A stretch of 64,000 nucleotides of DNA, from contig NZ_CALSAN010000005.1 of NCBI RefSeq assembly GCF_943372915.1, positions 118,175 through 182,174 on the forward strand, written 5' to 3'. The notes beneath the pieces were generated by a model that worked only from the letters and a program-made list of their open reading frames with translations, was not told where the DNA came from and searched no databases. This DNA is from Ferrovibrio terrae_A (GTDB lineage Bacteria; Pseudomonadota; Alphaproteobacteria; Ferrovibrionales; Ferrovibrionaceae). Shown piece by piece: positions 8,778 through 17,442 of this stretch (positions are counted from its first letter, which is position 1; each line of letters begins with the position of its first letter). Position numbers and translations under genes: made by a program.

Positions 8778-9538
8778 GCTCGGCTCCCCACGGCTGCAGC
8801 ATTGGCGCGCAAATTCGCCGGCGACAGCGTGCCCACCACGATACTGCAAACGCCGGGCAAAGTCGCGGCTGCCTTCAGCGCGGTGGCCGGGTCGGCGGCA
8901 TGGCCGCTGGCCAGCGCCTTTTTCACCAGCACGCCCTTGCCCTGCCCCGCCGCTGCCGCGATCAACGGCACCTCGGCGGTATAGCCCGGATTGTAGGTCG
9001 CCATCAGCACATCGACGTAAGGCAGCATCCGGTTCCCGCCGGCGACGGTCTTGCCGGAAAAACCGCCGGCGCGGATCAGGCCCCTGGCCTTCAGCCCGGC
9101 CAGCATCTCGGCCGCCGGCAGGAAGCGGTCACCGGCTTCGTCGATGCCATCGGAATGCAGCAGCACGGCGTCGAGGTAATCCGTGCGCAGCAGCCGCAGG
9201 CTGTTTTCCACCGAGGCACGGATGGCCTGGGCCGAGAAATCGAAGCGCGAGGCACCCTGCTCGAAATATTCGCCAGCCTTGCTGACAATCACCCAGTCGC
9301 TGCGCGGGCCCGGCAGCAACTGGCCCAGCCGCTGCTCGCTCAGGCCATAGGCCGGCGCGGTGTCGACCAGAGTGATGCCAAGGTCGCGCGCGGTTTCCAG
9401 CAAAGTGATCACAGCCGCATCATCGGGCAGGTCGAAACCCTGCGGATATTTCACGCCTTCATTGCGGCCGAGCTTCACGGTGCCAAGCCCGAGCAGGCTG
9501 ACCTGGATGCCGGTCGTGCCAAGCGCTCTCATTTCCAT
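8774..9538 (-). CDS. Aldo/keto reductase
   Basis: A 254-residue NAD(P)H-dependent carbonyl reductase of the TIM-barrel aldo/keto family. The catalytic tetrad can be placed: Asp and Tyr in DTAPAYG, Lys in VSKAGEYF and His in VLLHSDG. The family-defining N-terminal LGTTGIQVSLLGLGTVKLGR is present. The ATG at 9538 is supported by a GGGAGG ribosome site 7 bases upstream. The length is short compared with the usual 270-320 residues because C-terminal loops are trimmed. It overlaps the FAD oxidoreductase gene by 10 bases and the unknown gene by 4, indicating one transcript. Substrate unknown. Confidence 0.88.
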   Translation of the reverse strand: MEMRALGTTGIQVSLLGLGTVKLGRNEGVKYPQGFDLPDDAAVITLLETARDLGITLVDTAPAYGLSEQRLGQLLPGPRSDWVIVSKAGEYFEQGASRFDFSAQAIRASVENSLRLLRTDYLDAVLLHSDGIDEAGDRFLPAAEMLAGLKARGLIRAGGFSGKTVAGGNRMLPYVDVLMATYNPGYTAEVPLIAAAAGQGKGVLVKKALASGHAADPATALKAAATLPGVCSIVVGTLSPANLRANAAAVGSRA

Positions 9539-10689
9539 GCCGCAACCTCCCAGGGCGCCGGCGCAATCGGCGGTGCGGACCAGTCCGCGAAGACCGGCTG
9601 CACACGGCCCGATGCCGGCGGCAGGGCGGCCAGCACCAGATCGGCAAGCTGCGGCGCCAGCGCCAGTTTGGTCGGCCAGGCCAGCATGATATTGCCGACC
9701 CGCTTGAGCACCGGACCTTCCGGCTTGCGGCCGTCTTCAGTGGCGCCCTCGGCGCGATCGACGCGGCAACCGGCGAAGCGGCTGCGCGAGAAATCGAGCT
9801 GCGGCAGCAGGGTGGTGAACTCCTGACGCGCGGTGGCGATCAGCGCGGCCTCGCTCTGGGTCACGCCGTTTTCAGCCAGCAAACCGCCGACATACCAGAC
9901 CAGCGTGCCATCGTTTTTTTTATGCGTGGTGATAGTGACGCGCGGCTTGTCGCTGGTGTCGAAGCAATGGGCCCAGAGCGGGCCCGGGGCACTCTCGATC
10001 AGCAGCATCTGCAACGGCCGGCGCTGGGCCACCTGCGGGGCCAGGCCAAGCTGCGGCAGCAGCACCTCGTTGCCGGCGCCTGCAGTGGAGACCAGTGTGC
10101 CGGCGGTGAGAGAACGGCCAGCGACCTGCAGCAGCACATGATCATCCTGCTGTTCGACTGCTGCCTGCCCGGCCTTGATACAGCCTTCGCCCAGTGCCGC
10201 CAGCGCGCCCAGCAACGAAGGCACATCGAGCACACATTCATCCAGCGCATAGACGGCGCCGACATGATCGGCATCCTGCAGCACGCCCGGCCACTGGTTC
10301 TGCGGCAGCGCATCGACGCGGCCGCGCACCAGCTTGCTGCCGAAGAATCCGGCGATGCGGCTGGTCAGCGTGCGGCGCGCCCAGAACAGGTGCCGCGCGG
10401 CGGCCAGTTTGGCCGCGCGCAGGTCGATCTCGCCGCGCCCATCCAGGCAGGTACGCCAGCGTGCCGGCATATCGGCCAGCGCGGCGCTGTCGGCATTCAG
10501 CCTGAGGTCGATGGCGTATTTCAGGCCGCCATGGATAATGCCCTGCGAGGCGAGGGTCTGCCCGGCGCCGAGCGCCTGACTTTCCAGCAGCAGAGCGCTG
10601 TAACCAGCGCGTTTCAGGCGCGCCAACAGCCAGAGGCCGGCAATGCCGCCGCCGAGGATCGCGACGTCGACATCAGGCTGGCTGGTCAT
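9529..10689 (-). CDS. FAD-dependent oxidoreductase (DAO family)
   Basis: A 386-residue flavoenzyme of the D-amino-acid oxidase/glycerol-3-phosphate dehydrogenase fold. The N-terminal dinucleotide motif ILGGGIAGLWLLARL starts near residue 9, and GAGQTLASQGIIHGG is the second FAD-contact loop, similar in form to that of 2-hydroxyglutarate and amino-acid oxidases. The ATG at 10689 lies 4 bases after the hldE stop; an upstream in-frame start at 10743 would overlap hldE. It sits between hldE and an aldo/keto reductase, so a role in carbohydrate modification is possible but unproven. The substrate cannot be called from sequence. Confidence 0.82.
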   Translation of the reverse strand: MTSQPDVDVAILGGGIAGLWLLARLKRAGYSALLLESQALGAGQTLASQGIIHGGLKYAIDLRLNADSAALADMPARWRTCLDGRGEIDLRAAKLAAARHLFWARRTLTSRIAGFFGSKLVRGRVDALPQNQWPGVLQDADHVGAVYALDECVLDVPSLLGALAALGEGCIKAGQAAVEQQDDHVLLQVAGRSLTAGTLVSTAGAGNEVLLPQLGLAPQVAQRRPLQMLLIESAPGPLWAHCFDTSDKPRVTITTHKKNDGTLVWYVGGLLAENGVTQSEAALIATARQEFTTLLPQLDFSRSRFAGCRVDRAEGATEDGRKPEGPVLKRVGNIMLAWPTKLALAPQLADLVLAALPPASGRVQPVFADWSAPPIAPAPWEVAAWK

Positions 10690-10693
10690 CGCC

Positions 10694-12148
10694 TCAGCTT
10701 TGCAGCTTCTTGATGGTTGCCGTGGTGCTCTGGCCGGCGACATGGCGCGAGACCTTCACCTCGCCACCATAAGCCCGCACCACATCGGCACCCACCACCT
10801 GATCCACCGAATAGTCGCCACCCTTGACCAGCAGGTCGGGCTTCAACAGGCCGAGCAGCGGGATCGGCGTATCGTCGGCAAACACGATCACCATATCCAC
10901 CAGGGTCAGCGCCGCCAGAACCTGGGCGCGATGGCGTTCATCCTGCACCGGGCGGCTGTCGCCCTTGAGCTTCTTGACCGAGGCATCGGAATTGATCGCA
11001 ACGATCAGGCGGTCGCATTGCGCGCGCACTTCCGACAGCAGCGCCAGGTGGCCGGGATGCAGCAGGTCGAACACGCCATTGGTGAAACCGACGCGCTCGC
11101 CGTGGCTGCGCCACAGGGCAACGCGCTCGACCGCCTGCTGCGGCGTGGCGATCTTGATCTCGATGCCATGCGGATCAGGCATATGCAGGGCCAGACGCAG
11201 TTCGGCTGGATGCACCACGGCAGTACCGATCTTGGCGACGACAATGCCGGCAGCGGCATTGGCGAGCCGCGCCGCCTGCGGCAGCGAACGGCCGACGGCC
11301 AGGGCGGCGGCAATCGTTGCCACCACGGTATCGCCGGCGCCGGAAACATCGAAGACTTCGCGCGCCTCAGCCTGCAAATGCAGCGGCGCTTCCTGCCCCT
11401 GCACCAGCGTCATGCCGGCGGAGCCGCGCGTCACCAGCACATTGGCGATCCCGGCTTCGGCCACCAGCTTGCGGGCGGCGGCAACGGCGCTGGCATCGTC
11501 GGCGCAGCTTTCGCCGGTGGCCAAGGCGGCCTCGGCACGATTGGGCGTCACCAGCGTGGCGCCCTTGTAGCGGCGGTAATCGCTGCCCTTGGGATCGACC
11601 AGCACCGGCTTGCCGGCCTTGGTGGCGGCCTTGATCAGCTTGGCGATCACGCGGTCGCCGACGGCGCCCTTGGCATAATCCGACAGCACCAGCACGGCAT
11701 TGTCGGCCAGCGCCTCAAGCGCGGCCTTGATCAGGGCATCAACAGCATCGTCAGAGGGCTTTCCGCGGCTTTCGCGATCGACGCGCAGCAACTGCTGCCG
11801 GCTGCCGATGAAACGGGTCTTCTCGATGGTGTGCCAGGTCTCGTCGACCACCAGCTGCGCCTCAATGCCGGGCTCCAGCGCCAGCGCCTCATTCAACTGG
11901 TCGGCCGCCACGTCATCACCAACCAGGCCGAACAGGGCAACCTTGGCGCCCAGTGCGGCCAGATTGCGCGCCACGTTGCCGGCGCCACCGGGCATGGCGA
12001 TTTCGCGCTCGATCTGCATCACCGGAATCGGCGCTTCCGGGGAGATGCGCTCGACGCCGCCATAGACGAAGCGGTCGAGCATCACATCGCCCACCACCAG
12101 GACGCGGGCAGCAGCGAAATCGGCAGGATCGGTGGCGAAATCGGACAT
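10694..12148 (-). CDS. hldE: Bifunctional D-beta-D-heptose 7-phosphate kinase / D-beta-D-heptose 1-phosphate adenylyltransferase
   Basis: A 484-residue enzyme making ADP-heptose for the LPS core. The N-terminal ribokinase-like domain (about 1-320) contains GGAGNVARNLAALG and the catalytic VSGAGDT anion-hole motif. The C-terminal nucleotidyltransferase domain (about 345-484) has FTNGVFDLLHPGHLALL with the conserved His residues. The full two-domain fusion is present, as in E. coli HldE. Three genes follow on the same strand with 4-bp gaps or overlaps. With msbA-lpxK-lpxL at 40-44 kb it indicates an LPS with a heptose-containing core. Confidence 0.95.
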   Translation of the reverse strand: MSDFATDPADFAAARVLVVGDVMLDRFVYGGVERISPEAPIPVMQIEREIAMPGGAGNVARNLAALGAKVALFGLVGDDVAADQLNEALALEPGIEAQLVVDETWHTIEKTRFIGSRQQLLRVDRESRGKPSDDAVDALIKAALEALADNAVLVLSDYAKGAVGDRVIAKLIKAATKAGKPVLVDPKGSDYRRYKGATLVTPNRAEAALATGESCADDASAVAAARKLVAEAGIANVLVTRGSAGMTLVQGQEAPLHLQAEAREVFDVSGAGDTVVATIAAALAVGRSLPQAARLANAAAGIVVAKIGTAVVHPAELRLALHMPDPHGIEIKIATPQQAVERVALWRSHGERVGFTNGVFDLLHPGHLALLSEVRAQCDRLIVAINSDASVKKLKGDSRPVQDERHRAQVLAALTLVDMVIVFADDTPIPLLGLLKPDLLVKGGDYSVDQVVGADVVRAYGGEVKVSRHVAGQSTTATIKKLQS

Positions 12149-12209
12149 GGCTTTCGATACACCGGCGAGGGCCCAAATGCCAGCCCTGCCCTGTTGCTCC
12201 CCCGGCGTT

Positions 12210-12941
12210 TCAGGTGTGCAGCAGGCGCCGCTCGGCCCCGTCCAGCACCAGGGCGGTCAGCCGGCCCGTGGTATAGGCCCCGGTATCGACGCCGATGCGA
12301 TTGGGCCGCCACTCCACCTCATGGACGATGGTATGGCCATGCACGACGATCATGCCGTGATCGCTTTCCGAATCGAGGAAGGCGCCACGAATCCAGATCA
12401 TATGTTCGCGGCTCTGGCGGTCCAGCGGCAGGCCCGGCTTGATACCGGCATGCACGAACAGATAGTCGCCATACTGCACCTGCACCGGCAGGCCGAGCAG
12501 GAACTGCTTGTGATGGCGCGGCAGCACGCCCAGCAGGGTGCGCTGGGTCAGCAGGAACTCATCGAAGGAACCGGGAATCTTGACCTTGTAGCTGCGCAGC
12601 GTGGCATCGCCGCCATTGGCCAGCCACAGCGCCGCACCATAGGGCGCCTCGAGAAATTCCAGCAGCATCGCCTCGTGGTTGCCCAAGAGCGTGACGGTCT
12701 CAACGCCGGGAAAGCGCGGGCGAGTCAGCCGCTCGATCACCGCATGGGAGTCCGGCCCGCGGTCGATATAGTCACCCAGATAGACGATGACGGTTTTTTC
12801 CGGAGCGCCATATTCCGAAGCAGGGGCAAGATCGGCTTCGATCAGGCCGTGCAGCTGGTCGAGCAGATCGACCCGGCCATGGATATCGCCAATGGCATAA
12901 ACGCGAAGCCCCGGCGGCAGCCTGGCCTCCTCGATCAGCAT
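12210..12941 (-). CDS. Serine/threonine protein phosphatase-like metallophosphoesterase (PPP family)
   Basis: A 243-residue calcineurin-like phosphatase. All PPP metal motifs are visible in order: GDIHG (near residue 18), GDYIDRGPDS, GNHE, HAGI and HGHT. The spacing matches small bacterial PPP phosphatases of the PrpA/PrpB or diadenosine-tetraphosphatase type, which dephosphorylate proteins or cleave nucleotides. It lies between hldE and regA on the same strand (gaps 61 and 19 bases). Whether it acts on a Ser/Thr phosphoprotein or a nucleotide cannot be decided from sequence. Confidence 0.85.
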   Translation of the reverse strand: MLIEEARLPPGLRVYAIGDIHGRVDLLDQLHGLIEADLAPASEYGAPEKTVIVYLGDYIDRGPDSHAVIERLTRPRFPGVETVTLLGNHEAMLLEFLEAPYGAALWLANGGDATLRSYKVKIPGSFDEFLLTQRTLLGVLPRHHKQFLLGLPVQVQYGDYLFVHAGIKPGLPLDRQSREHMIWIRGAFLDSESDHGMIVVHGHTIVHEVEWRPNRIGVDTGAYTTGRLTALVLDGAERRLLHT

Positions 12942-12960
12942 GGCCCGGTCAGCATGACGC

Positions 12961-13488
12961 TTACTGCGGCGAACGCTTGGCGAGGATGCGCTGCAGGGTG
13001 CGGCGATGCATCTTCAATCGGCGGGCCGTCTCCGACACATTGCGGTCGCAGAGTTCGAAGACGCGCTGGATGTGTTCCCAGCGCACGCGCTCGGCCGACA
13101 TCGGTTCATCTGGCGGCGCCGGATGCGCGGCATTGCCAACGCGCAGCGCGCGATCGACATCGTCGGCATCGGCCGGCTTGGGCAGATAGTCAGCCGCACC
13201 GGCCTTCACAGCGGCAACCGCAGTGGCGATGTTGCCATAGCCGGTTAGCATCACCACGCGCGCATCCTGGCGCACCTGGCGGATCGCGGTGACAACATCC
13301 AGACCGTTTCCATCGCCCAGTTTGAGGTCGACGACCGCATAGGCCGGCGGCTTGGCCCGCGCCATCTGGATGCCCATCGCGACCGATTCAGCGGTCTGCA
13401 CCACGTAACCACGCTTTTCCATCGCACGCGCCAGACGCAGGCGCAGCGGTTCATCGTCATCGACGATCAGCAGAGACATATCGGTCAT
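12961..13488 (-). CDS. regA: Redox response regulator RegA/PrrA/ActR
   Basis: A 175-residue two-component response regulator, the typical RegA length. The receiver domain (1-120) has the acidic pocket VDDDEP, the phospho-acceptor Asp in VVDLKLGDG and the conserved Lys in LPKPAD. A Pro-rich hinge (HPAPPDEP) leads to a Fis-type helix-turn-helix, ETARRLKMHRRTLQRIL, the near-invariant RegA DNA-binding helix pair. The ATG at 13488 was chosen because it sits directly before the receiver strand; a start at 13533 would add unrelated residues. regB lies upstream. RegA homologues activate or repress genes for respiration, carbon and nitrogen fixation and hydrogenase under low oxygen. Confidence 0.93.
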   Translation of the reverse strand: MTDMSLLIVDDDEPLRLRLARAMEKRGYVVQTAESVAMGIQMARAKPPAYAVVDLKLGDGNGLDVVTAIRQVRQDARVVMLTGYGNIATAVAAVKAGAADYLPKPADADDVDRALRVGNAAHPAPPDEPMSAERVRWEHIQRVFELCDRNVSETARRLKMHRRTLQRILAKRSPQ

Positions 13489-13543
13489 GGCGGCAGAATG
13501 TACCGCAGCGGGGGCACTGCGCAACCCCCGCACGGTTTCCGGC

Positions 13544-14854
13544 CTATTTTGCTGTCAGATCGCGCGGCCAGCTGACCGCCACCTGGGTGCCGCTGGCACC
13601 CGGGCGGTTGGCAAAGGCGACCGATGCTCCGCTGCGGCGCAGCAGGTTCATGGCGATGAAGACACCCAGGCCCATGCCGCCACTGTCGGGCCGGCTGGTC
13701 ACATAGGGCTCGCCCAAGGCCGAGAGAATATCCACGTTCAGGCCGGGGCCATCGTCGAGAATACGCAGACGGATGGTTTTGTCGTCCCAGTCCACCTCGA
13801 TATCGACGCTGGCGCGGGCGAACTCCATGGCATTCTGCAGCAGGTTGCCCAGTCCATGCAGGATTTCGGGCCGGCGCGGCAAAACCGGTGGCGTGCCGGT
13901 GCCGATCAGCCGCACGGCAAAGGCAATGCCTTCGCGGCGCCAGGGCTGCGCCACCATCTCCAGCATGTTGGCTATACCGAGATCGGAGAAGGCTTCCTGG
14001 TCCGAGGTGGCAGAGGGACGCCGCGACAGACGCGCCAGAATGTCGCGGCAGCGTTCGACCTGGCTTTGGAGCAACGCGATGTCTTCCGCCAGCGGATTGT
14101 CGGCCGGCAGTTCACGTCCGATTTCCTTCACCACGACAGCGATGGTGCCCAGCGGCGAGCCCAGCTCATGGGCCGCCGCCGCGGCCAGGCCACCCAGTGC
14201 GGAAACCTGCTGCTCCCGTGCCAGCGCCATCTGCGTGGCCGCCAGCGCATCCGACATGCGCCGGGCTTCTTCCGCCACCTGCCAGGCATAGGCCGCGATG
14301 AACAGCGTGCCCAGCACCAGTGCGATCAGATTGCCCCATTGCAGCAGCGGTGGCTGCAGCACTTCGGCATGATCGCCCCAGGGCAGCGGCAGGTGGTAGA
14401 TCGTCATCAGCGTGGTGAGCACGAAAGCCAGCAGACCCAGCACCACCGTCGAGCGCAGGGTGAGAATGGTGGCCGAGACCGTGACCGGCACCAGCACCAG
14501 CACGGTGAAGGGATTGTCGATGCCGCCGGTGAGGAACAGCAGGATGCAGAGCTGAATCTGGTCGAAGGCGAGATAACCCGCCGCCCCCTTCTCGCTCAGT
14601 CGCTTGGCGGTGGGGTAGACAATGAAGAGAACAATGTTGAGCAGTGCCGAAATGCCGACCACCGCCAGCGCCGGCAGCAGTGGCAGCTTGAAATTCAGGC
14701 CGAAATGCACGAACAGGATGGCCAGCAGCTGGCCGATGATGGCGATCCAGCGCAGCAGCACCAGGGTCTGCAGGCGCACGCGGCCGGCCGGATCGTCGGC
14801 CGCGCTCAGATGCGGACCGAGACGGTCGCGCAGACGATCCAGCAGGGCGGCCAT
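13544..14854 (-). CDS. regB: Redox sensor histidine kinase RegB/PrrB/ActS
   Basis: A 436-residue membrane kinase. About six membrane helices fill residues 30-180, with the quinone-sensing motif GGIDNPF between two of them. The phosphorylation site is in AAAHELGSPLGTIAVVVKEI, and the dimerisation helix carries the Cys of QVERCRDIL, equivalent to the redox-active Cys of Rhodobacter RegB. ATP-binding motifs follow (LLQNAMEFA, DDGPG, SGGMGLGVFIAMNLL). The ATG overlaps the zwf stop as TAATG, so translation is coupled to glucose-6-phosphate dehydrogenase. A longer start at 14998 inside zwf was rejected. Confidence 0.93.
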   Translation of the reverse strand: MAALLDRLRDRLGPHLSAADDPAGRVRLQTLVLLRWIAIIGQLLAILFVHFGLNFKLPLLPALAVVGISALLNIVLFIVYPTAKRLSEKGAAGYLAFDQIQLCILLFLTGGIDNPFTVLVLVPVTVSATILTLRSTVVLGLLAFVLTTLMTIYHLPLPWGDHAEVLQPPLLQWGNLIALVLGTLFIAAYAWQVAEEARRMSDALAATQMALAREQQVSALGGLAAAAAHELGSPLGTIAVVVKEIGRELPADNPLAEDIALLQSQVERCRDILARLSRRPSATSDQEAFSDLGIANMLEMVAQPWRREGIAFAVRLIGTGTPPVLPRRPEILHGLGNLLQNAMEFARASVDIEVDWDDKTIRLRILDDGPGLNVDILSALGEPYVTSRPDSGGMGLGVFIAMNLLRRSGASVAFANRPGASGTQVAVSWPRDLTAK

Positions 14855-16329
14855 TACCGCATGTCTTCGTGCCAGGTGCGGCCATCGCGTTCGATCAGGC
14901 CAATTGCCGCCGATGGCCCCCAGCTGCCGGCCGTATAGGGCTTGGGCCGATCGCTTTGCGACTGCCAGCCGGCCAGGATCGGTTCGATCCAGCGCCAAGC
15001 CGCATCGACCTCGTCGCTACGCATGAACAGCATCGGGTTGCCGCGCACCACATCCATCAGCAGGCGCTCATAGGCATCGGGCTGCCGGCCCTGGAAGGTT
15101 TCGGCAAAACTGAGGTTGAGTGGCGCGGTGCGCAACCGCATGCCGCCGGGTCCCGGCACCTTGCTCATCATATGCAGCGAGATGCCCTCGTCGGGCTGCA
15201 GGCGGATGACCAGGCGGTTCGGCACCACGTCGCGCGCCGCCGCCGGGAAAATCAGATGCGGCACCGGGCGGAACTGCACGACGATCTCCGAGCGCCGCAC
15301 CGGCAGCCGCTTGCCGGTGCGCAGGTAAAACGGCACACCGGCCCAGCGCCAGGTTTCGACCTCGGCCTTGACCACGACAAAGGTTTCCGTGGCACTGTCG
15401 TCGCGTTCGATTTCCTCGCCATAGCCGGGCACGGCGCCGCCATCGACAGCACCGGCCGCATATTGGCCGCGCACGGTCTTTTCACCGATGGTGCCATCGG
15501 TGAGCGGGCGCAGGGCTTCCAGCACTTTCAGCTTTTCATCGCGCACCGCATCGGCGGCAAAAGCATTCGGCGGCTCCATCGCCACCAGGCAGAGCAGCTG
15601 CAGCAGATGATTCTGCACCATGTCGCGCAAGGCACCCGCATGGTCGTAATAGCCGGCACGGCCCTCGACGCCGATCTTCTCGGCCACCGTCACCTGCACA
15701 TGGTCGATCACACCGCGATGCCAGACCGGTTCGAACAGCGCATTGGCAAAGCGCAGCGCCATCAGGTTCTGCACGGTTTCCTTGCCGAGATAATGATCGA
15801 TGCGGAAGACGCGATCCTCGGAGAAGGCTGCCGCCACCGCACCGTTGACCGCGCGGGCCGAGGCGAGATCGTGGCCGATCGGTTTTTCCAGCACGACGCG
15901 GGCCTGCGGCCGGTTCAGGCCGGCGGCCGCCAGCTGGGTGCAGATCGGGCCGAAGAAACGCGGCGCCACGGCGAGATAGAACACCAGCACGCGCTCCGTG
16001 CCACCATTCAGGGCCTTGGCCAGCGCGGCATAGTCGGCAGGGGTTTCCGCATCGAGGCTGAGATAGCGGAAGCGGGAAACGAAACGTTCGACAGCGGCCT
16101 CGCTGAAATCCTTCGCATCGAGATGGCGATCCAGTGCGGCGCGCGCGAGGGTGCGGAATTCCTCGTCCGGCATCTCGCCACGGGCGACGGCATACAGCCG
16201 GACATCGTCATTGAGCTGGCCGGCCACATCGCGGTGGTACAGCGCCGGCACCAGCTTGCGCAGCGACAGGTCGCCGGTGGCGCCGAAAATGACGAGATCG
16301 AAGGAAAAGCTGCCGCTGGGATGTGTCAT
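14854..16329 (-). CDS. zwf: Glucose-6-phosphate dehydrogenase
   Basis: A 491-residue NADP-dependent enzyme opening the Entner-Doudoroff and oxidative pentose phosphate routes. The coenzyme loop IFGATGDLSLRKLVPALYH is at residues 12-30 and the substrate-binding/catalytic signature RIDHYLGKETVQNL lies near residue 180. Length is normal. The ATG at 16329 was chosen over an in-frame start at 16368 because it places the Rossmann strand at the usual distance from the N-terminus. The expected pgl and edd partners are not adjacent; instead the stop codon overlaps the regB start. Confidence 0.95.
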   Translation of the reverse strand: MTHPSGSFSFDLVIFGATGDLSLRKLVPALYHRDVAGQLNDDVRLYAVARGEMPDEEFRTLARAALDRHLDAKDFSEAAVERFVSRFRYLSLDAETPADYAALAKALNGGTERVLVFYLAVAPRFFGPICTQLAAAGLNRPQARVVLEKPIGHDLASARAVNGAVAAAFSEDRVFRIDHYLGKETVQNLMALRFANALFEPVWHRGVIDHVQVTVAEKIGVEGRAGYYDHAGALRDMVQNHLLQLLCLVAMEPPNAFAADAVRDEKLKVLEALRPLTDGTIGEKTVRGQYAAGAVDGGAVPGYGEEIERDDSATETFVVVKAEVETWRWAGVPFYLRTGKRLPVRRSEIVVQFRPVPHLIFPAAARDVVPNRLVIRLQPDEGISLHMMSKVPGPGGMRLRTAPLNLSFAETFQGRQPDAYERLLMDVVRGNPMLFMRSDEVDAAWRWIEPILAGWQSQSDRPKPYTAGSWGPSAAIGLIERDGRTWHEDMR

Positions 16330-16380
16330 GGGGTGAGCGTGACAAACTCGGCCCGGGCGATCAACCACTGATGCCCCGCA

Positions 16381-17289
16381 TCACTCAACGAAATGCGGTT
16401 CTGGCTTTTCGTGCAGGGCTTCGTAATGCACCAGAACCGGTTCGACACCGAGCCGTTGCGGCTGGCCGGCCCGAAAAGCCCATTCACCGCGATCACAGTT
16501 CTGGGCTGTGACATAGCCGTTGATATAGAGGCGACGGTCATCAGTTGTACTGTTGATCCCGGATCCATGCACCAGGAAGGGCGACCACAGCGCCAGATCG
16601 CCGGGCGCGAGTTCCAGGTCGATGGCCTCGGCCGGGTCGAGGCCAACCGCCTGCAGGGCTGCATCCTGCATCGTCTGCTGCAGGATCGGACCATCGCCGC
16701 CGAGATCGAGGTTGCCGAGCAGATGACTGCCCGGAATCACCTTCATGGCGCCGCTGGCCCTTGTATGCGCGTCGATGGCGATGCCGGTCTGCACATAAGA
16801 GCCGGCCAGATCGCGGAAGGCCTCGGCCGGGCGGCGGAAGCGGCTGTCCTGGTGATAGGCAAATTCCACTTTCGCCGCGCCGGGCGGCTTCCAGTGCATC
16901 TGGTTGATGATCTGCTTGAGGTTGTCGCCGATCAGGGGTTTCAGCACGGCTACGAAACGGGGATCGAGCCGCACGCGGTCCAGCAGAGCATCGCGCCAGG
17001 ACGGCCACTGCACCATGCGCAGGATGCGGCCCAGATGCGGGTCATCGCCCAGCCGGAACAGCAGATTGCCATGGCGGAAGCTGCGGCCCAGCGCCAGGCC
17101 GGTAGCCTGCAGGCGGTCGAAGGCCCCGGCCATGGCGGCCACCTCGGCCGGGGAAAACAGTCCCCGGATGATCGCATAGCCATCCCGCGCATAGGCCTGG
17201 CACAGCAGGTCGGGCGCGGGTAACCGCGCTTCCCAGCCATGGTCAGGCTGCGTTGGGACGGCTGAAACAGCGGCAGAAGACGCGGACAT
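16381..17289 (-). CDS. Phytanoyl-CoA dioxygenase family protein (PhyH)
   Basis: A 302-residue Fe(II)/2-oxoglutarate-dependent oxygenase. The iron ligands fit the HxD...H pattern: His and Asp in AYHQDSRF and the distal His in PFLVHGSGIN, followed by the 2-oxoglutarate-binding Arg in DDRRLYINGY. The GAMKVIPGSHLLG segment is typical of the family. The substrate is unknown; PhyH proteins hydroxylate fatty acyl-CoAs, ectoine and many small molecules. The ATG lies one base from a perfect DnaA box in the gcrA promoter region, so the two divergent genes share a control region. A second PhyH gene lies at 21.5 kb. Confidence 0.87.
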   Translation of the reverse strand: MSASSAAVSAVPTQPDHGWEARLPAPDLLCQAYARDGYAIIRGLFSPAEVAAMAGAFDRLQATGLALGRSFRHGNLLFRLGDDPHLGRILRMVQWPSWRDALLDRVRLDPRFVAVLKPLIGDNLKQIINQMHWKPPGAAKVEFAYHQDSRFRRPAEAFRDLAGSYVQTGIAIDAHTRASGAMKVIPGSHLLGNLDLGGDGPILQQTMQDAALQAVGLDPAEAIDLELAPGDLALWSPFLVHGSGINSTTDDRRLYINGYVTAQNCDRGEWAFRAGQPQRLGVEPVLVHYEALHEKPEPHFVE

Positions 17290-17290
17290 C

Positions 17291-17299
17291 TGTGGATAA
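17291..17299 (-). promoter_or_regulatory. Perfect DnaA box (TTATCCACA on the minus strand)
   Basis: TGTGGATAA on the plus strand is the exact complement of the strongest DnaA-binding nonamer. It lies one base upstream of the phyH start codon and 143 bases before gcrA. Confidence 0.7.
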
Positions 17300-17303
17300 C
17301 TCC

Positions 17304-17373
17304 GATTCGGCCTCGCAGACCTAAGGGCTTAGCATGGCTGATTCCAGAGATTCTTGTGGATAATGGAAGAGTC
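17304..17373. promoter_or_regulatory. Cluster of four GANTC (CcrM methylation) sites
   Basis: GANTC occurs at 17304 (GATTC), 17340 (GATTC), 17349 (GATTC) and 17369 (GAGTC), four sites in 70 bases, while the motif is expected less than once per 250 bases in GC-rich DNA. GcrA proteins recognise methylated GANTC in promoters together with sigma-70 polymerase, so the cluster probably makes gcrA transcription depend on DNA methylation state. Confidence 0.7.
17355..17363 (-). promoter_or_regulatory. Second perfect DnaA box
   Basis: Again TGTGGATAA on the plus strand (TTATCCACA on minus), in the same orientation as the first box 64 bases away and lying between the third and fourth GANTC sites. It is 79 bases before the gcrA start codon, where an activator site would be expected. 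Confidence 0.7.
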
Positions 17374-17410
17374 CGATTGACCGGGCCCCGATTTTGGCGC
17401 CTTTACTCCA

Positions 17411-17423
17411 TTTAGCGGCTAAA
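17411..17423. promoter_or_regulatory. Perfect palindrome TTTAGC-G-GCTAAA before gcrA
   Basis: A 13-base perfect dyad 19 bases before the gcrA start codon. A related dyad, CTAAG-GG-CTTAG, sits at 17321-17332. Both contain TTAGC, so they may be two copies of one operator; neither matches the CtrA consensus TTAA-N7-TTAA. Confidence 0.4.
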
Positions 17424-17442
17424 GCCAATATGGGGGCTAGAT

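Noticed and set aside
17291..17363. Replication origin suggested by the two DnaA boxes
   Set aside because: Only two boxes, no AT-rich unwinding region, and no dnaA, parAB, gidA or hemE genes nearby; a promoter role upstream of gcrA explains them better.
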